Assembly (NCBI GenBank): GCA_022447665.1 | Contig: JAKVAQ010000037.1 | Location: 1-45,556 of the forward strand | DNA length: 45,556 bases | Direction of reading: 5' to 3' | DNA from: Crocinitomicaceae bacterium | GTDB taxonomy: Bacteria; Bacteroidota; Bacteroidia; Flavobacteriales_D; Crocinitomicaceae | Shown: piece after piece, positions 35,219 to 43,729 of the stretch | Layout: each line of letters begins with the position of its first letter | Position numbering within the stretch: position 1 is the stretch's first letter | The notes under the pieces: model-generated | Told to the model about the DNA's origin: nothing | The model's database searches: none | What the model saw: only the letters and a program-made list of their open reading frames with translations | Position numbers and translations under genes: made by a program

Positions 35219-35319
35219 TGGCGGTCAACTGCTTGTTTTAATGATGTAGCCTTTTGAAAAATATGATAATGGTCAGTTTTTCAGATAACCAATTAAGTAG
35301 TTCACGTGTTCGTGTATTG

Positions 35320-35377
35320 AAATTTAAGCATTAAGAAACTTAGGTTGTAATTGATTGTCTTCTTAATGCTTAAATTT
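35320..35377. repeat. Perfect 18-base inverted repeat with 22-base loop
   Basis: The arms at 35320-35337 and 35360-35377 are exact reverse complements (AAATTTAAGCATTAAGAA and its complement), separated by 22 bases. It lies in the 263-base divergent region between the UspA gene and the TPR histidine kinase, 75 bases before the kinase ATG. There is no T-run, so it is not a simple terminator. It may be a leader stem-loop, a double operator or a miniature-element relic. The rest of 35189-35451 shows nothing else I can name. Confidence 0.7.
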
Positions 35378-35451
35378 AGCCTGCTGGTAGAACATTTAAT
35401 GTAGATGTTTTTCGGCATATTCCTCGGCCCCGACTTTTTGAGGAAACAAAA

Positions 35452-37248
35452 ATGAGAGTAAGAATCTACATAGTGGTTGTAGTCCTGTTTTGTGGACTTT
35501 ATTCTTCAGGTCAGTCCATAATGGATGAACTGAAAGCTATTTATGTGGATGAAAATCAATCGGACTCTGCACGTGTGGATGCAGCGATTGAAATTGCCAA
35601 TAGAATTTATTATAGAGATTTAGACTCAGCAGAAGCTATTGTTAATCAGGCAAAAGCGCTTTCTCTGCGGTCTAATTATAAATACGGTTTAGCGCGGGTG
35701 GATGGATTTATAGGTTTCATACATCATCACAGGGGAGAATATCCCAAAGCCATAAAGTTTTACAGTAAATCCATACAGTATAATCTGGCCAATGGATTTG
35801 ATGTTGAACGTGCAATGGATCTTGACAATTATGGTACAGTATTGAGTGCACTAGATGATCCAATGGCCGAAGAAGCTTTTAAAGAATCCAAGGCTATATA
35901 TGAGTCTAAGAACATGGAGTATGACCTTGTGTTTGTCTACTCTCATTTGGCTAATTTTTATGATAAGAATGGCGCTACAGATAGTGCATTATACTATTTT
36001 AGAAAGGCTAACAGAATCTGTAAGGATCCGCGCTCTTCCGCAAGTGTAAACCTCGGGTTGAGTATGCTTTATTCCAATATTGATCTTCTTGATAGCTCAG
36101 AGTATTACGCAAGAAAACTAATTCACGTCACAGATGTAACGAAAGATACCACAATACTTGCAAGGTCGTTTGAGCTCATGGCCGGTATTAAATATGAAAA
36201 GAACGAATTGGATTCGGCGCTTTATTATGGAAATAGTGCATTTGAAATCTATGACCACTTGTCTGTCATGGCTCGGGATCAGTTTTACAGAACAATGAGT
36301 AAGGTACATCAAAAATTAGGAAATCATCAAGAGTCATATGCCATGATGGATTCAGCGCTTTATTATTTGGATGTGACGTATAGTAAGGATCTTCGGGAAT
36401 CAGCCTTTAGAGAAGCCATTCATTTAGAGTTGAGTGTGGAAAATATTTCGGATAGCTTAACGTATTTAGCTGAAAGTGAACGACAAGAGTTACAGCATAT
36501 TCTTGCGTTGGAAAAGGAGTCTCAAACACGATCTGTTTTAACTGTTGGTATTGTTGCTTTAGTAGTAATTTCAATAATCATATTTATTGGGTATAGAAGG
36601 ACGACTAGGAAGAACAAAATTATTCTCGAACAGAAAGAATTGGTGGACCAGAAGAATGCGGAAAGGGAAGTTCTTATCAGAGAGATACATCATAGAGTGA
36701 AAAATAATTTTCAAATCATTTGTAGTGTACTTCGATTACAATCAGGACACGTTGACGATGAAAAAATAGCTGAAGTATTTGAAGATGCAATCAATAGAAT
36801 TACCTCAATGGCCCAGGTACACGATATGTTTTACAAGAATGATCGTTTCGTAGATGCTGATCCAAAGGATTATTTTAAAAATCTAACGAGGAGTTATAAG
36901 TATTGTCAAGATGGGAGGGAAGTGAATTATAATTTAAATACTGAGGTTGATTCATTATCAATGGACTCTCTTATTAGTTTAGGACTTATTTCGAATGAGT
37001 TGATTACGAATTCACTAAAGCATGCTTTTCGTAATATTGAAATTAAGCCGACGATTGATTTATCTCTGGTAGAATCACCTAACGGAATCGAATTTAGCTT
37101 TAAGGACAATGGGCCTGGATTTGACCACGGAAGCTTTAAGGTGTCCTTTGGTATGGAGCTGATTAAAACAATGACTGAACAACTGAATGGAAATTCAGAA
37201 ATTAACTCGGAGTCTGGAATGAAGTTTACCTTAATTTATCCGAATTAA
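35452..37248 (+). CDS. TPR-containing histidine kinase, HisKA_2 family
   Basis: 598 residues. A signal peptide (MRVRIYIVVVVLFCGLYSSGQ) is followed by a periplasmic array of TPR-like helices (~25-330; 'AIKFYSKSIQYNLANG', 'DSALYYGNSAFEIYD'), a membrane helix (~361-380) and a coiled linker. The HisKA_2 block 'VLIREIHHRVKNNFQIICSVLRLQSG' (His ~412/413) and HATPase_c ('GLISNELITNSLKHAF', 'KDNGPGFD') follow. It probably senses a periplasmic protein or peptide. No response regulator is adjacent. Its kinase core is closely similar to that of the 9994-11214 protein. Confidence 0.92.
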   Translation: MRVRIYIVVVVLFCGLYSSGQSIMDELKAIYVDENQSDSARVDAAIEIANRIYYRDLDSAEAIVNQAKALSLRSNYKYGLARVDGFIGFIHHHRGEYPKAIKFYSKSIQYNLANGFDVERAMDLDNYGTVLSALDDPMAEEAFKESKAIYESKNMEYDLVFVYSHLANFYDKNGATDSALYYFRKANRICKDPRSSASVNLGLSMLYSNIDLLDSSEYYARKLIHVTDVTKDTTILARSFELMAGIKYEKNELDSALYYGNSAFEIYDHLSVMARDQFYRTMSKVHQKLGNHQESYAMMDSALYYLDVTYSKDLRESAFREAIHLELSVENISDSLTYLAESERQELQHILALEKESQTRSVLTVGIVALVVISIIIFIGYRRTTRKNKIILEQKELVDQKNAEREVLIREIHHRVKNNFQIICSVLRLQSGHVDDEKIAEVFEDAINRITSMAQVHDMFYKNDRFVDADPKDYFKNLTRSYKYCQDGREVNYNLNTEVDSLSMDSLISLGLISNELITNSLKHAFRNIEIKPTIDLSLVESPNGIEFSFKDNGPGFDHGSFKVSFGMELIKTMTEQLNGNSEINSESGMKFTLIYPN

Positions 37249-37283
37249 AAAAAGCCCGCAACCGTTGTTACGAGCTTTTTCTT
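37247..37283 (+). terminator. Terminator of the TPR kinase gene
   Basis: An A-run, GCCCGCAAC-CGTT-GTTACGAGC (two mismatches in the stem) and TTTTTC lie immediately after the kinase stop. The hairpin is imperfect but position and T-run support termination. Confidence 0.6.
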
Positions 37284-37334
37284 GACATGAACTGAGAAAT
37301 TAATCTCAGGTTTTTTGAGCCCTCCGGCTCATCC

Positions 37335-37709
37335 TCACAAACTCAATTTTTTTAAGTTATATATATGTAGTCCAATTAGCACCAGAGCAAATACCTGTAC
37401 CGTGGCCTCTGGAAGAGTAATTAGACCAATTTGGTCGTTTATTATCATTAAAAATAACAGTACCCAAGTAAACCACAGTGCGACTTTCATCCAAGTTTTA
37501 CGCGTTGATTTTGTTGATCTATAAACAGCAAATAATGCGATGAAAATAAAAACGAAATCAATCCATTTCCACCAATCAGGTGCTGATGTGCAACATGCTT
37601 TGGTACACGTATGTGCTACAAATACGAAAGGAGTAATAGCGCAATGAATCAAACATAATGTTCCGGCTAGTGCCCCTATTGAATCTGATTCTATTCCGCT
37701 CACCTTCAT
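37335..37709 (-). CDS. MerC-domain membrane protein under the Fur-type operator
   Basis: 124 residues from the ATG at 37709; an in-frame TTG at 37748 would lie in the promoter and is rejected. 'GALAGTLCLIHCAITPFVFVAHTC' followed by 'TKACC' is the MerC-type first helix and loop with paired cysteines, and three more hydrophobic helices follow. MerC proteins carry Hg(II) or other soft/transition metals across the inner membrane, but many Bacteroidota copies have no mer operon and go with zinc regulators. No merA, merR or merT is present here. Two perfect TGCAACAnTGTTGCA palindromes overlap its promoter, tying it to the Fur-family regulator at 31367. Confidence 0.85.
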   Translation of the reverse strand: MKVSGIESDSIGALAGTLCLIHCAITPFVFVAHTCTKACCTSAPDWWKWIDFVFIFIALFAVYRSTKSTRKTWMKVALWFTWVLLFLMIINDQIGLITLPEATVQVFALVLIGLHIYNLKKLSL

Positions 37710-37713
37710 TTTC

Positions 37714-37728
37714 TGCAACACTGTTGCA
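37714..37728. promoter_or_regulatory. Operator site B of merC (Fur-type palindrome)
   Basis: TGCAACA-C-TGTTGCA, a perfect 7-1-7 palindrome, overlaps the 3' base pairs of the merC -7 element and the predicted transcription start. Confidence 0.75.
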
Positions 37729-37757
37729 AATATAAGTGCAAAAATCAATTATGCAAC
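37727..37757 (-). promoter_or_regulatory. Promoter of merC
   Basis: On the minus strand GTTG (37757-37754), a 19-base spacer and TATATTTG (37734-37727) make a good Bacteroidota promoter, with transcription starting just before the ATG at 37709. Operator A covers the -33 box and operator B the end of the -7 box. Confidence 0.65.
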
Positions 37758-37766
37758 ATTGTTGCA
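37752..37766. promoter_or_regulatory. Operator site A of merC (Fur-type palindrome)
   Basis: TGCAACA-T-TGTTGCA, a perfect 7-1-7 palindrome, lies 38 bases centre-to-centre from site B and overlaps the -33 box of merC. Confidence 0.75.
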
Positions 37767-38077
37767 AAAAAAGATTGAAAAAATTTTTGGATGGAATTCT
37801 TAAAATGAAAAAATCAGATAGGTGAAATAGAAAATGATTTGATGCCCTCTATACACGAATTCTTATAATCCTTCGACTTAGCTCAGGATAAACTGCTTAG
37901 ATTAGTGTTCGTACCGGACTTACGGGATTATATTCTCACACCGATCACGCAGTCAGCCTCATCTATTCGACCTTTCCGGTCGAGATTCGGTCCTTCGGAA
38001 GCAGTGCTTCCTTTCTTCATCGATTCTTCTGTTTCACTTCAGAATCTGATTCCGTCATTCGTGATAGTTCGTTTTCG
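37767..38077. repeat. Non-coding spacer with a series of hairpins and a gene-tail remnant
   Basis: This ~310-base stretch is AT-rich up to ~37860 and then richer in G+C with serial hairpins: TCGACC-TTTCC-GGTCGA (37967-37983), GGAAGC-AGT-GCTTCC (37997-38011) and AGTTCG...CGAACT (38066-38090, reaching into the SpoIIE gene end). A 'CTTCGACTTAGCTCAGGATAA' piece (~37871-37891) resembles the repeat type at 23959. Frames through it look like repeat noise, except for the minus-strand tail listed separately. Confidence 0.55.
37928..37963 (-). pseudogene. Possible remnant of a second SpoIIE-phosphatase gene tail
   Basis: On the minus strand this encodes DEADCVIGVRI and a stop, nearly identical to the DDVCVIGVRV-stop end of the SpoIIE phosphatase 115 bases upstream. 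All codons from Val to Arg differ only at synonymous positions, so this is not a recent DNA duplication but may be the last piece of a lost tandem paralogue. Upstream of these residues similarity ends. Confidence 0.4.
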
Positions 38078-41000
38078 CTATACGCGAACTCCTATAACGC
38101 AGACGTCATCGACCTGTTCGTAATGACTTTTCCAATCTTCAAACCTTTCGTCAATTATTGAACGTTGTTCTTCAAGTGATTTATCTTGAACAGAAAGAAG
38201 TAAACGCTTGAAATTGGCACTTTTGAATTTCTTTCCTCTTTCTCCACCAAATTGGTCGGCATAGCCATCAGAGAAGATATAGAATGAATCACCTTTTTCT
38301 AGTGTTACCTTATGCGTCGTAAATGGCTTAGGGTCGTGGAATTTGCCAATTGGTTGCTTATTTGCTTTAATCTCTTCAATTTCTTCGCTGCCTTTTCTTA
38401 TGATCCATAAGGCATTATGTGCTCCGGCGTATTCAAGTGAAGCCGTTTTGTTAGCGTTGATTTTTAACGCACATAAAGCAATGTCCATTCCGTCCTTCAC
38501 TTCCTCTTCAGACTTTTCAAACTCTTTAATTACAAGTTCACGAGTCTTATCCAAAATGGCTCCTGGATCTGTTATGTTGAACTCATTGACAGAACGATTT
38601 AATCCTCCATTACAAATTACGGACACCATGGCTCCCGGAACACCATGACCAGTGCAATCAGCGGCTGCAAATAGAATTTTGTCATCTGCATGAGCCATCC
38701 AATAAAAATCACCGGCCACAACATCCTTCGGTTTGTAAAGAACGAAGCTTTTTGGTAAGTATTCTTTTACCAATTTTTGAGGCGGTAAAATTGCACTTTG
38801 AATTCGTTTTGCATAGGCAATGGAATCTTTTATTTCTTGATGAGATTCTTCTAATTGCTCATGCTTCTCCTTTAATTCGGCCGTTCTCTCTTCAACGGTG
38901 TTTTCCAATTCTTTTTGACGAGCCAACAATGCTCTCGTTCTAATTTTTAGGACAATCCAGATTATACCAATAAGAATACAGAGGAAAATAAATCGTGCCC
39001 ACCAGGTATGATACCATGGAGGTAAGATGCTGAAATTATAAGTAAACTCTTCGCCAGGTAGTTCTTCATCAATAAACGAGCGCAGGTGAAAGGTATAATT
39101 GCCGTATGGGATATTACGATAATCTGCTTTTTGCTCTTTAGGCCCATTTATCCAATCATCATCTAAACCTTCTACATAATATTGATATTGAAGTCGCAAA
39201 GGGGTCTCGCTTCCATGGTAGTATCCTTCGTAGTGAAAGGTTATATGATTACAATTAAAGGGTAGTTCTAACGTTTTGGGGTAATTGTAAAAAGCCACGG
39301 ATGAGTCTAAGTTGTTTAAATTAGGTAGATCCAACTTTTCAAAATAGTCTGGCTCGTTTGCGCGACCAAAGTCAATTATCTTTGAATTAATATCTATAGA
39401 AGTAAGTGCTGAAATAGGTTTACTCGTAGCTAAATCTGAGTCGTGATTCTTTTTCATTATCAGGCCTCCTTCGGTTCCAAAATAAAGCGTGCCATCTTTT
39501 CCTTTATACATGGCGTCTCTCAGAAATGAGGAGTTGATGAGACCGTCATTTTTAGAGATCAACTCTATCTTATAATTCTCTATTTCCCAATGTTCAGAAG
39601 CTTTAACCTCCTTTAAATGAATAAGCGAATTGAAAAGTCCAAACCAATATCCTCCTTGGTCATCTTGAAGAATGGATTGAACGCTAGATGCATATTTTCC
39701 TCTGTCGAGGGTTACATTATAAACTTTCTCGTCTTCAATGAAATCCAAACCGTCTGAGGTAGCAACCCAAACACGATTCTCATTATCAATATAGATGTCT
39801 CGAATATTATTAGAACTTAGTCCTTCATTCGTAGTGTAGTAATACCAATTGATGCTGTCAAACATTCCAACCCCTTGTCTATAAGAGCCGATCCATTTTC
39901 TGTTCAGATGATCAATCTCTATATCTACTGAAGATCTAAAAGCATATTTTTGATTAGGACCCCATTCATGAACGGAGGTATCTGTCAATATCCACAGTCT
40001 ATCATAATCACTGGCAGTTCCATAAAAAACACCATATTTATCTACAACAACAGATGCAGGATTTTGAGGCATTCCTGCAGTATTACTTCCAAGTCTTCTA
40101 ACATATTTTAAATGTGGAAGATGCCTAGCAAATCCAAAGTTAGAAATGCTGGTTAGAATAACACCATGGGGGTTTACAGCTACATCAGAACTTGTTGTTG
40201 ATTTAAAACTAAAGTTTTTTTGGTCGTTTATTTCTCTGCCGTAAGTTGAAGCCCAAGTTATGGTGTCACCCCTAGCTATTGCAAGTCCTCCATTTGTTGC
40301 ATAATAAGTATTATCGTTTTGCTCTGAAATACCATATACTCCATTTCCTGGAAGTCCATTAGCCTTGCTTAGGTATTCAAATGAATTGGTGTTGATGATA
40401 GAGATCCCTCCGTTGGCTGTACCTACCCATATTTTGCCACTTTCGTCTAATGTCAGTGAATTGACCTCGTCGGATGAAAGCCCTTGATTGGTCCCGTACC
40501 GAAAGATTTGACCGTTTTCATATTTAAGGACTCCTAAATGTGTGGTAGCGATCCAAATATTCCCATTTTGATCTTCAATAAAATCCCCGATGTAACTCGA
40601 CTTGGCATCTGTTACCTTATATTCAATTATTTTTCCACTTTCAATCATCCAAAAATTAGTCCCCGACCCACCGGCCCAAATTCGATTTTTAGAATCTACA
40701 AATACAGCCGAAATCCAACCTGATCTTATGCCAGCTGCGTTATGAAATCCTCTAAGATCTTCTTTTGAATATCGGAATACTCCACCGCCATAGTTAATGA
40801 ACCAAGTATTGTTATCGCTGTCAGTAGTGAAGGATGTTACATCTTTATGGGAGTGAAGTCCATAAGATTTATCGATTACTTTAATAAACTCGCCGTTGTA
40901 AACACAAATTCCTGAACCTAAGGTTCCAATTAAAACGTCTCCAGTTTTATTGATTGTTATGTCGTTCACCATTGGAGCGAAACCGCAGCTTTTTTTATCG

Positions 41001-41728
41001 AAAATTGTTAACTCGTGACCATCATACCTGGCAAATCCTCCCTTCAGAAACCCCATCCAAATTTCTCCATTTTCACTTTCTGCTAGAGAAGAAATAACAT
41101 TGGAAGGTAATCCTTCCTTCTTTGTATAGTTGGAAACGTATACACCATCAAACCTTACCAACCCTCTGTCAGTAGCGATCCAAGTAATCCCACGAGAATC
41201 AATTAAAATATCCTTGATGTTTGAGGAAATAAGGCCCTGGTCATTAGAAATCGTTTGGATATCTACGATAGCCGTTTCTTTGTATTCAGGTGGAAGTAAT
41301 CGCTCTCTGGAAGAATTTTCCATCAGAACAGTGCGTCCCTTAGTGCTAATAGCTTCAGGATGTTGAATAGTGTCATTTTCTTTTTTCCATGTCCATTGAG
41401 TCCAGGCAGAATCGTAATAGAAATTTTGCTCGTAAACAATTTTTACATTCAATTGATTGGATGATAAAGAATGATACTCAGTGCTTAAATTAAAGTACGA
41501 GGGCCCTGGATCAAAGCCGTCTTCTTTTCCCTTCAATCGTTTTGAAGGATTAATGACTTCAATGTTTTCTCCCGTAGCTATAGTGTCACCATTTTGGCTT
41601 ACGAGGAAAAATTCTTCGGTATCTTCTAGAGCCTTTTCTCGGGTGAATTTAGGAGGGGTGCCCTCACGGCATCCTTGAATAATGAAGATGAGAACTAAAA
41701 AAGATATTATTGACCTTAATACGTGCAT
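38078..41728 (-). CDS. Sensor lipoprotein: two-component-regulator propeller, Y_Y_Y domain, SpoIIE/PP2C phosphatase
   Basis: 1216 residues from the ATG at 41728 (MHVLRSIISFLVLIFIIQGC, lipoprotein-like signal); an in-frame TTG lies five codons earlier. Many regulator-propeller repeats ('SSNIKDILIDSRGITWIATDRGLVRFDG', 'SSNNIRDIYIDNENRVWVATSDGL') build periplasmic beta-propellers. A Y_Y_Y domain (~820-890, 'YQYYVEGLDDDW'), a membrane helix (~905-930) and a coiled coil follow. The cytoplasmic SpoIIE phosphatase (~1000-1216) shows 'KRIQSAILPP', 'AAADCTGHGVPGAM' and 'FSDGYADQFGG', with Asp residues for metal binding. It would dephosphorylate a serine-phosphorylated anti-sigma antagonist or similar partner in response to an extracellular ligand. 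No partner gene is nearby. Confidence 0.9.
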   Translation of the reverse strand: MHVLRSIISFLVLIFIIQGCREGTPPKFTREKALEDTEEFFLVSQNGDTIATGENIEVINPSKRLKGKEDGFDPGPSYFNLSTEYHSLSSNQLNVKIVYEQNFYYDSAWTQWTWKKENDTIQHPEAISTKGRTVLMENSSRERLLPPEYKETAIVDIQTISNDQGLISSNIKDILIDSRGITWIATDRGLVRFDGVYVSNYTKKEGLPSNVISSLAESENGEIWMGFLKGGFARYDGHELTIFDKKSCGFAPMVNDITINKTGDVLIGTLGSGICVYNGEFIKVIDKSYGLHSHKDVTSFTTDSDNNTWFINYGGGVFRYSKEDLRGFHNAAGIRSGWISAVFVDSKNRIWAGGSGTNFWMIESGKIIEYKVTDAKSSYIGDFIEDQNGNIWIATTHLGVLKYENGQIFRYGTNQGLSSDEVNSLTLDESGKIWVGTANGGISIINTNSFEYLSKANGLPGNGVYGISEQNDNTYYATNGGLAIARGDTITWASTYGREINDQKNFSFKSTTSSDVAVNPHGVILTSISNFGFARHLPHLKYVRRLGSNTAGMPQNPASVVVDKYGVFYGTASDYDRLWILTDTSVHEWGPNQKYAFRSSVDIEIDHLNRKWIGSYRQGVGMFDSINWYYYTTNEGLSSNNIRDIYIDNENRVWVATSDGLDFIEDEKVYNVTLDRGKYASSVQSILQDDQGGYWFGLFNSLIHLKEVKASEHWEIENYKIELISKNDGLINSSFLRDAMYKGKDGTLYFGTEGGLIMKKNHDSDLATSKPISALTSIDINSKIIDFGRANEPDYFEKLDLPNLNNLDSSVAFYNYPKTLELPFNCNHITFHYEGYYHGSETPLRLQYQYYVEGLDDDWINGPKEQKADYRNIPYGNYTFHLRSFIDEELPGEEFTYNFSILPPWYHTWWARFIFLCILIGIIWIVLKIRTRALLARQKELENTVEERTAELKEKHEQLEESHQEIKDSIAYAKRIQSAILPPQKLVKEYLPKSFVLYKPKDVVAGDFYWMAHADDKILFAAADCTGHGVPGAMVSVICNGGLNRSVNEFNITDPGAILDKTRELVIKEFEKSEEEVKDGMDIALCALKINANKTASLEYAGAHNALWIIRKGSEEIEEIKANKQPIGKFHDPKPFTTHKVTLEKGDSFYIFSDGYADQFGGERGKKFKSANFKRLLLSVQDKSLEEQRSIIDERFEDWKSHYEQVDDVCVIGVRV

Positions 41729-41779
41729 TTTACGCTTTATCAAAGCTAAGAAATAATTTCAGCCGTAGAGGATGAAGAT

Positions 41780-43015
41780 CTATTCAAATACACCTTGTTC
41801 ACTTGCTATAAGTGCTTGAGCAGCAATTGCGCCAGACTCCATAGCGGCATTAAGAGAACCATTTAATAAATAATCACCCGCTAAATAGACTTTAGGGAGT
41901 ACTTCAGTTTCATTCGGAAAGGCCGTATTCCTTAAATTATCTATGTCGGGCAATGCTTGACGAATTCTAAAGGATTCAATAAAGTTGGCCTCCTTTATTT
42001 CACATACGTTTTTTACTTCTTCGAACACGATTTCGGCAAGTTCATTTTCTGTACCTTCAAAATCGCTTACTACAGTAACAGAAAGTATATTCTTTCCAGT
42101 GTTTTCATCAGTATAGGCATATAGGTTATTGGCATATTTGTCCTTTGCAGTAATAAGAGCGATAGTGCCGGCCGGTATGTTGGTCTGATCCACAGAATAA
42201 TATAAGCAATAACAGGATTTCCAGCGCTGTCTTTGATTCCTGAGGTTTTCGATTAACGGGGCTGGATCTGTGGCTATAATTAAACCCTCGTGAGAAATGA
42301 TTTCTCCATTCTCGAGATATATGCTTTGGCCATCTACTTTCTCCACGGCAGTGTTGAACTGAAAGTTCGTGTTTTTAAGCTTTGTTTTGAGTTGGTTCGA
42401 GATCTCCCCAATTCCTTTTTTAGGGATAGTAGCATGGCCTTCACCAAACATTTTGTAAACAAATTCAAACATTCTACTGGATGTTCTTAATTCAGCTTCT
42501 AGAAAGATTCCTGAAAAGAAGGGTCTGAAAAAACGTTCGATCATACGGTTCGAAAAACCAAAGTCCTGGAGGTATTCGAATGTTGTTGTTTCTTCAGAAT
42601 TGAAAATGTCTTCTATCGATTTCTTTTTTAGAACACGATTAAGTTTAAGTATTTTAAGCTTATCTCCAAATGAACCCACTTTAGCAAATAGTGTTGGGAA
42701 AAGCATGTTTAGTTGGCGCGTCGGATCTCCAATGAGGTACTTATTATTTTCAAAGTAAATGAGTGAGCCGGGTGCTAGTTTTGTAAGTTCAAGCGCTTCC
42801 TTATTTAAATACTTGTTGACCAAAGGGTAGGCATCAAGAAGAACCTGGAAGCCTAGGTCGAGCGTATAGTCTCCAGATTTAATACTTTTAACTCTGCCGC
42901 CCACAGAAGGGGTGCGCTCAATAATATGTGGGGAATATCCCTTTTGTTCAAGCTCATAAGCGGCAATTAATCCGCTTATACCCGCTCCAATGATATAGAT
43001 AGGTTTTTTGCTCAT
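41780..43015 (-). CDS. FAD-dependent oxidoreductase, phytoene desaturase/amine oxidase-like
   Basis: 411 residues from the ATG at 43015 (MSKKPIYIIGAG); an in-frame TTG 72 bases upstream directly after the PdeM stop is less likely. The Rossmann motif 'IYIIGAGISGLIAAYELEQKG' is followed by 'HIIERTPSVGGRVKS' and 'YTLDLGFQVLLDAYP', typical of the phytoene desaturase/protoporphyrinogen oxidase superfamily. 'PKVYLAGDYLLNGSLNAAMESG' near the C-terminus is the second FAD-binding stretch. Substrate unknown. No carotenoid genes are adjacent, and the gene follows pdeM on the same strand. Confidence 0.85.
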   Translation of the reverse strand: MSKKPIYIIGAGISGLIAAYELEQKGYSPHIIERTPSVGGRVKSIKSGDYTLDLGFQVLLDAYPLVNKYLNKEALELTKLAPGSLIYFENNKYLIGDPTRQLNMLFPTLFAKVGSFGDKLKILKLNRVLKKKSIEDIFNSEETTTFEYLQDFGFSNRMIERFFRPFFSGIFLEAELRTSSRMFEFVYKMFGEGHATIPKKGIGEISNQLKTKLKNTNFQFNTAVEKVDGQSIYLENGEIISHEGLIIATDPAPLIENLRNQRQRWKSCYCLYYSVDQTNIPAGTIALITAKDKYANNLYAYTDENTGKNILSVTVVSDFEGTENELAEIVFEEVKNVCEIKEANFIESFRIRQALPDIDNLRNTAFPNETEVLPKVYLAGDYLLNGSLNAAMESGAIAAQALIASEQGVFE

Positions 43016-43087
43016 AGGTAAAGCTCTTTCAAATGAGAACAGTGCAGCACTGAAATTGTTTGAACTTCTTTCGGTCAAAGAGATCAA

Positions 43088-43729
43088 TCATTTGAATTTG
43101 ATGACTTCATTGGGAGTATTCAAATAGATATGATTGCAACTACGAATATCTAATTTATGCGTTCCGGTAAAAACTCCAAAAGCTGGAAGAATAAGTTGAT
43201 TATCAAATTGAGCAAAGCAAGTGGATTTTGCTACAAAATTCCCTTTTCCTCGAATAATAACAGCAGGGTGTACATGACCGCAAATATTGAATTTTTTGGA
43301 GTCCTCTTTTGGCTCGTGAGAGAGTGAAAATTCTCCTATTTCCTTTTCATGGGTTATTTCGATTTTATCATGAGGGAGAGATTTAAAATCGTGTGTATCG
43401 TGGTTTCCTACAATTAATTCCACCAGAGCACTTTGTTGGTCTAGCCAATTGGAAAAAGACTCCCATTCTTGGTTCTTTGAGCTATGAAAAAGATCGCCTA
43501 AGAGATAAATGGTTTTTGGAGCAAAGGTTTCAACAAGTGTATTTAAGTTTTTGAAATTTTCTTGTTGAGCGACTTTAGGTACGGCCAATCCCTCTTTTCT
43601 AAAATGTTCAATTTTACCAATATGGAGATCAGCAATGAGCAAGGCATCCAAATTTTTCAAGTAAAGGCCGCCTAGTGGATGTAATTCCATTTTTTCACCA
43701 CGTATTGATATTTCCAGAATACCGTGCAT
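43088..43729 (-). CDS. pdeM: Ligase-associated DNA damage response metallophosphoesterase/endonuclease
   Basis: 213 residues. Calcineurin-type motifs are 'LLIADLHIGKIEHF' (D-x-H), 'YLLGDLFHSSKN' (G-D-x-x), 'LIVGNHDTHD' (G-N-H-D) and 'FNICGHVHPAV' (G-H-x-H), which bind two metals. The 'EHFRKEGLAVPK' stretch is the PdeM-specific signature. The ATG overlaps the Lhr-like helicase stop by one base. In many bacteria PdeM, an Lhr-type helicase, an exonuclease and an ATP-dependent DNA ligase form one repair cluster; the other two genes would lie beyond the window or elsewhere. Confidence 0.92.
   Translation of the reverse strand: MHGILEISIRGEKMELHPLGGLYLKNLDALLIADLHIGKIEHFRKEGLAVPKVAQQENFKNLNTLVETFAPKTIYLLGDLFHSSKNQEWESFSNWLDQQSALVELIVGNHDTHDFKSLPHDKIEITHEKEIGEFSLSHEPKEDSKKFNICGHVHPAVIIRGKGNFVAKSTCFAQFDNQLILPAFGVFTGTHKLDIRSCNHIYLNTPNEVIKFK

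Noticed and set aside
37335-37709. Mercury resistance operon
   Set aside because: Only a MerC-domain protein is present, with no merA, merR, merT or merP, and its promoter carries Fur-type palindromes.
37905-38123. 72-codon plus-strand frame after merC
   Set aside because: It crosses the hairpin region and the end of the SpoIIE gene on the opposite strand. Its only meaningful signal is the phosphatase tail on the minus strand.
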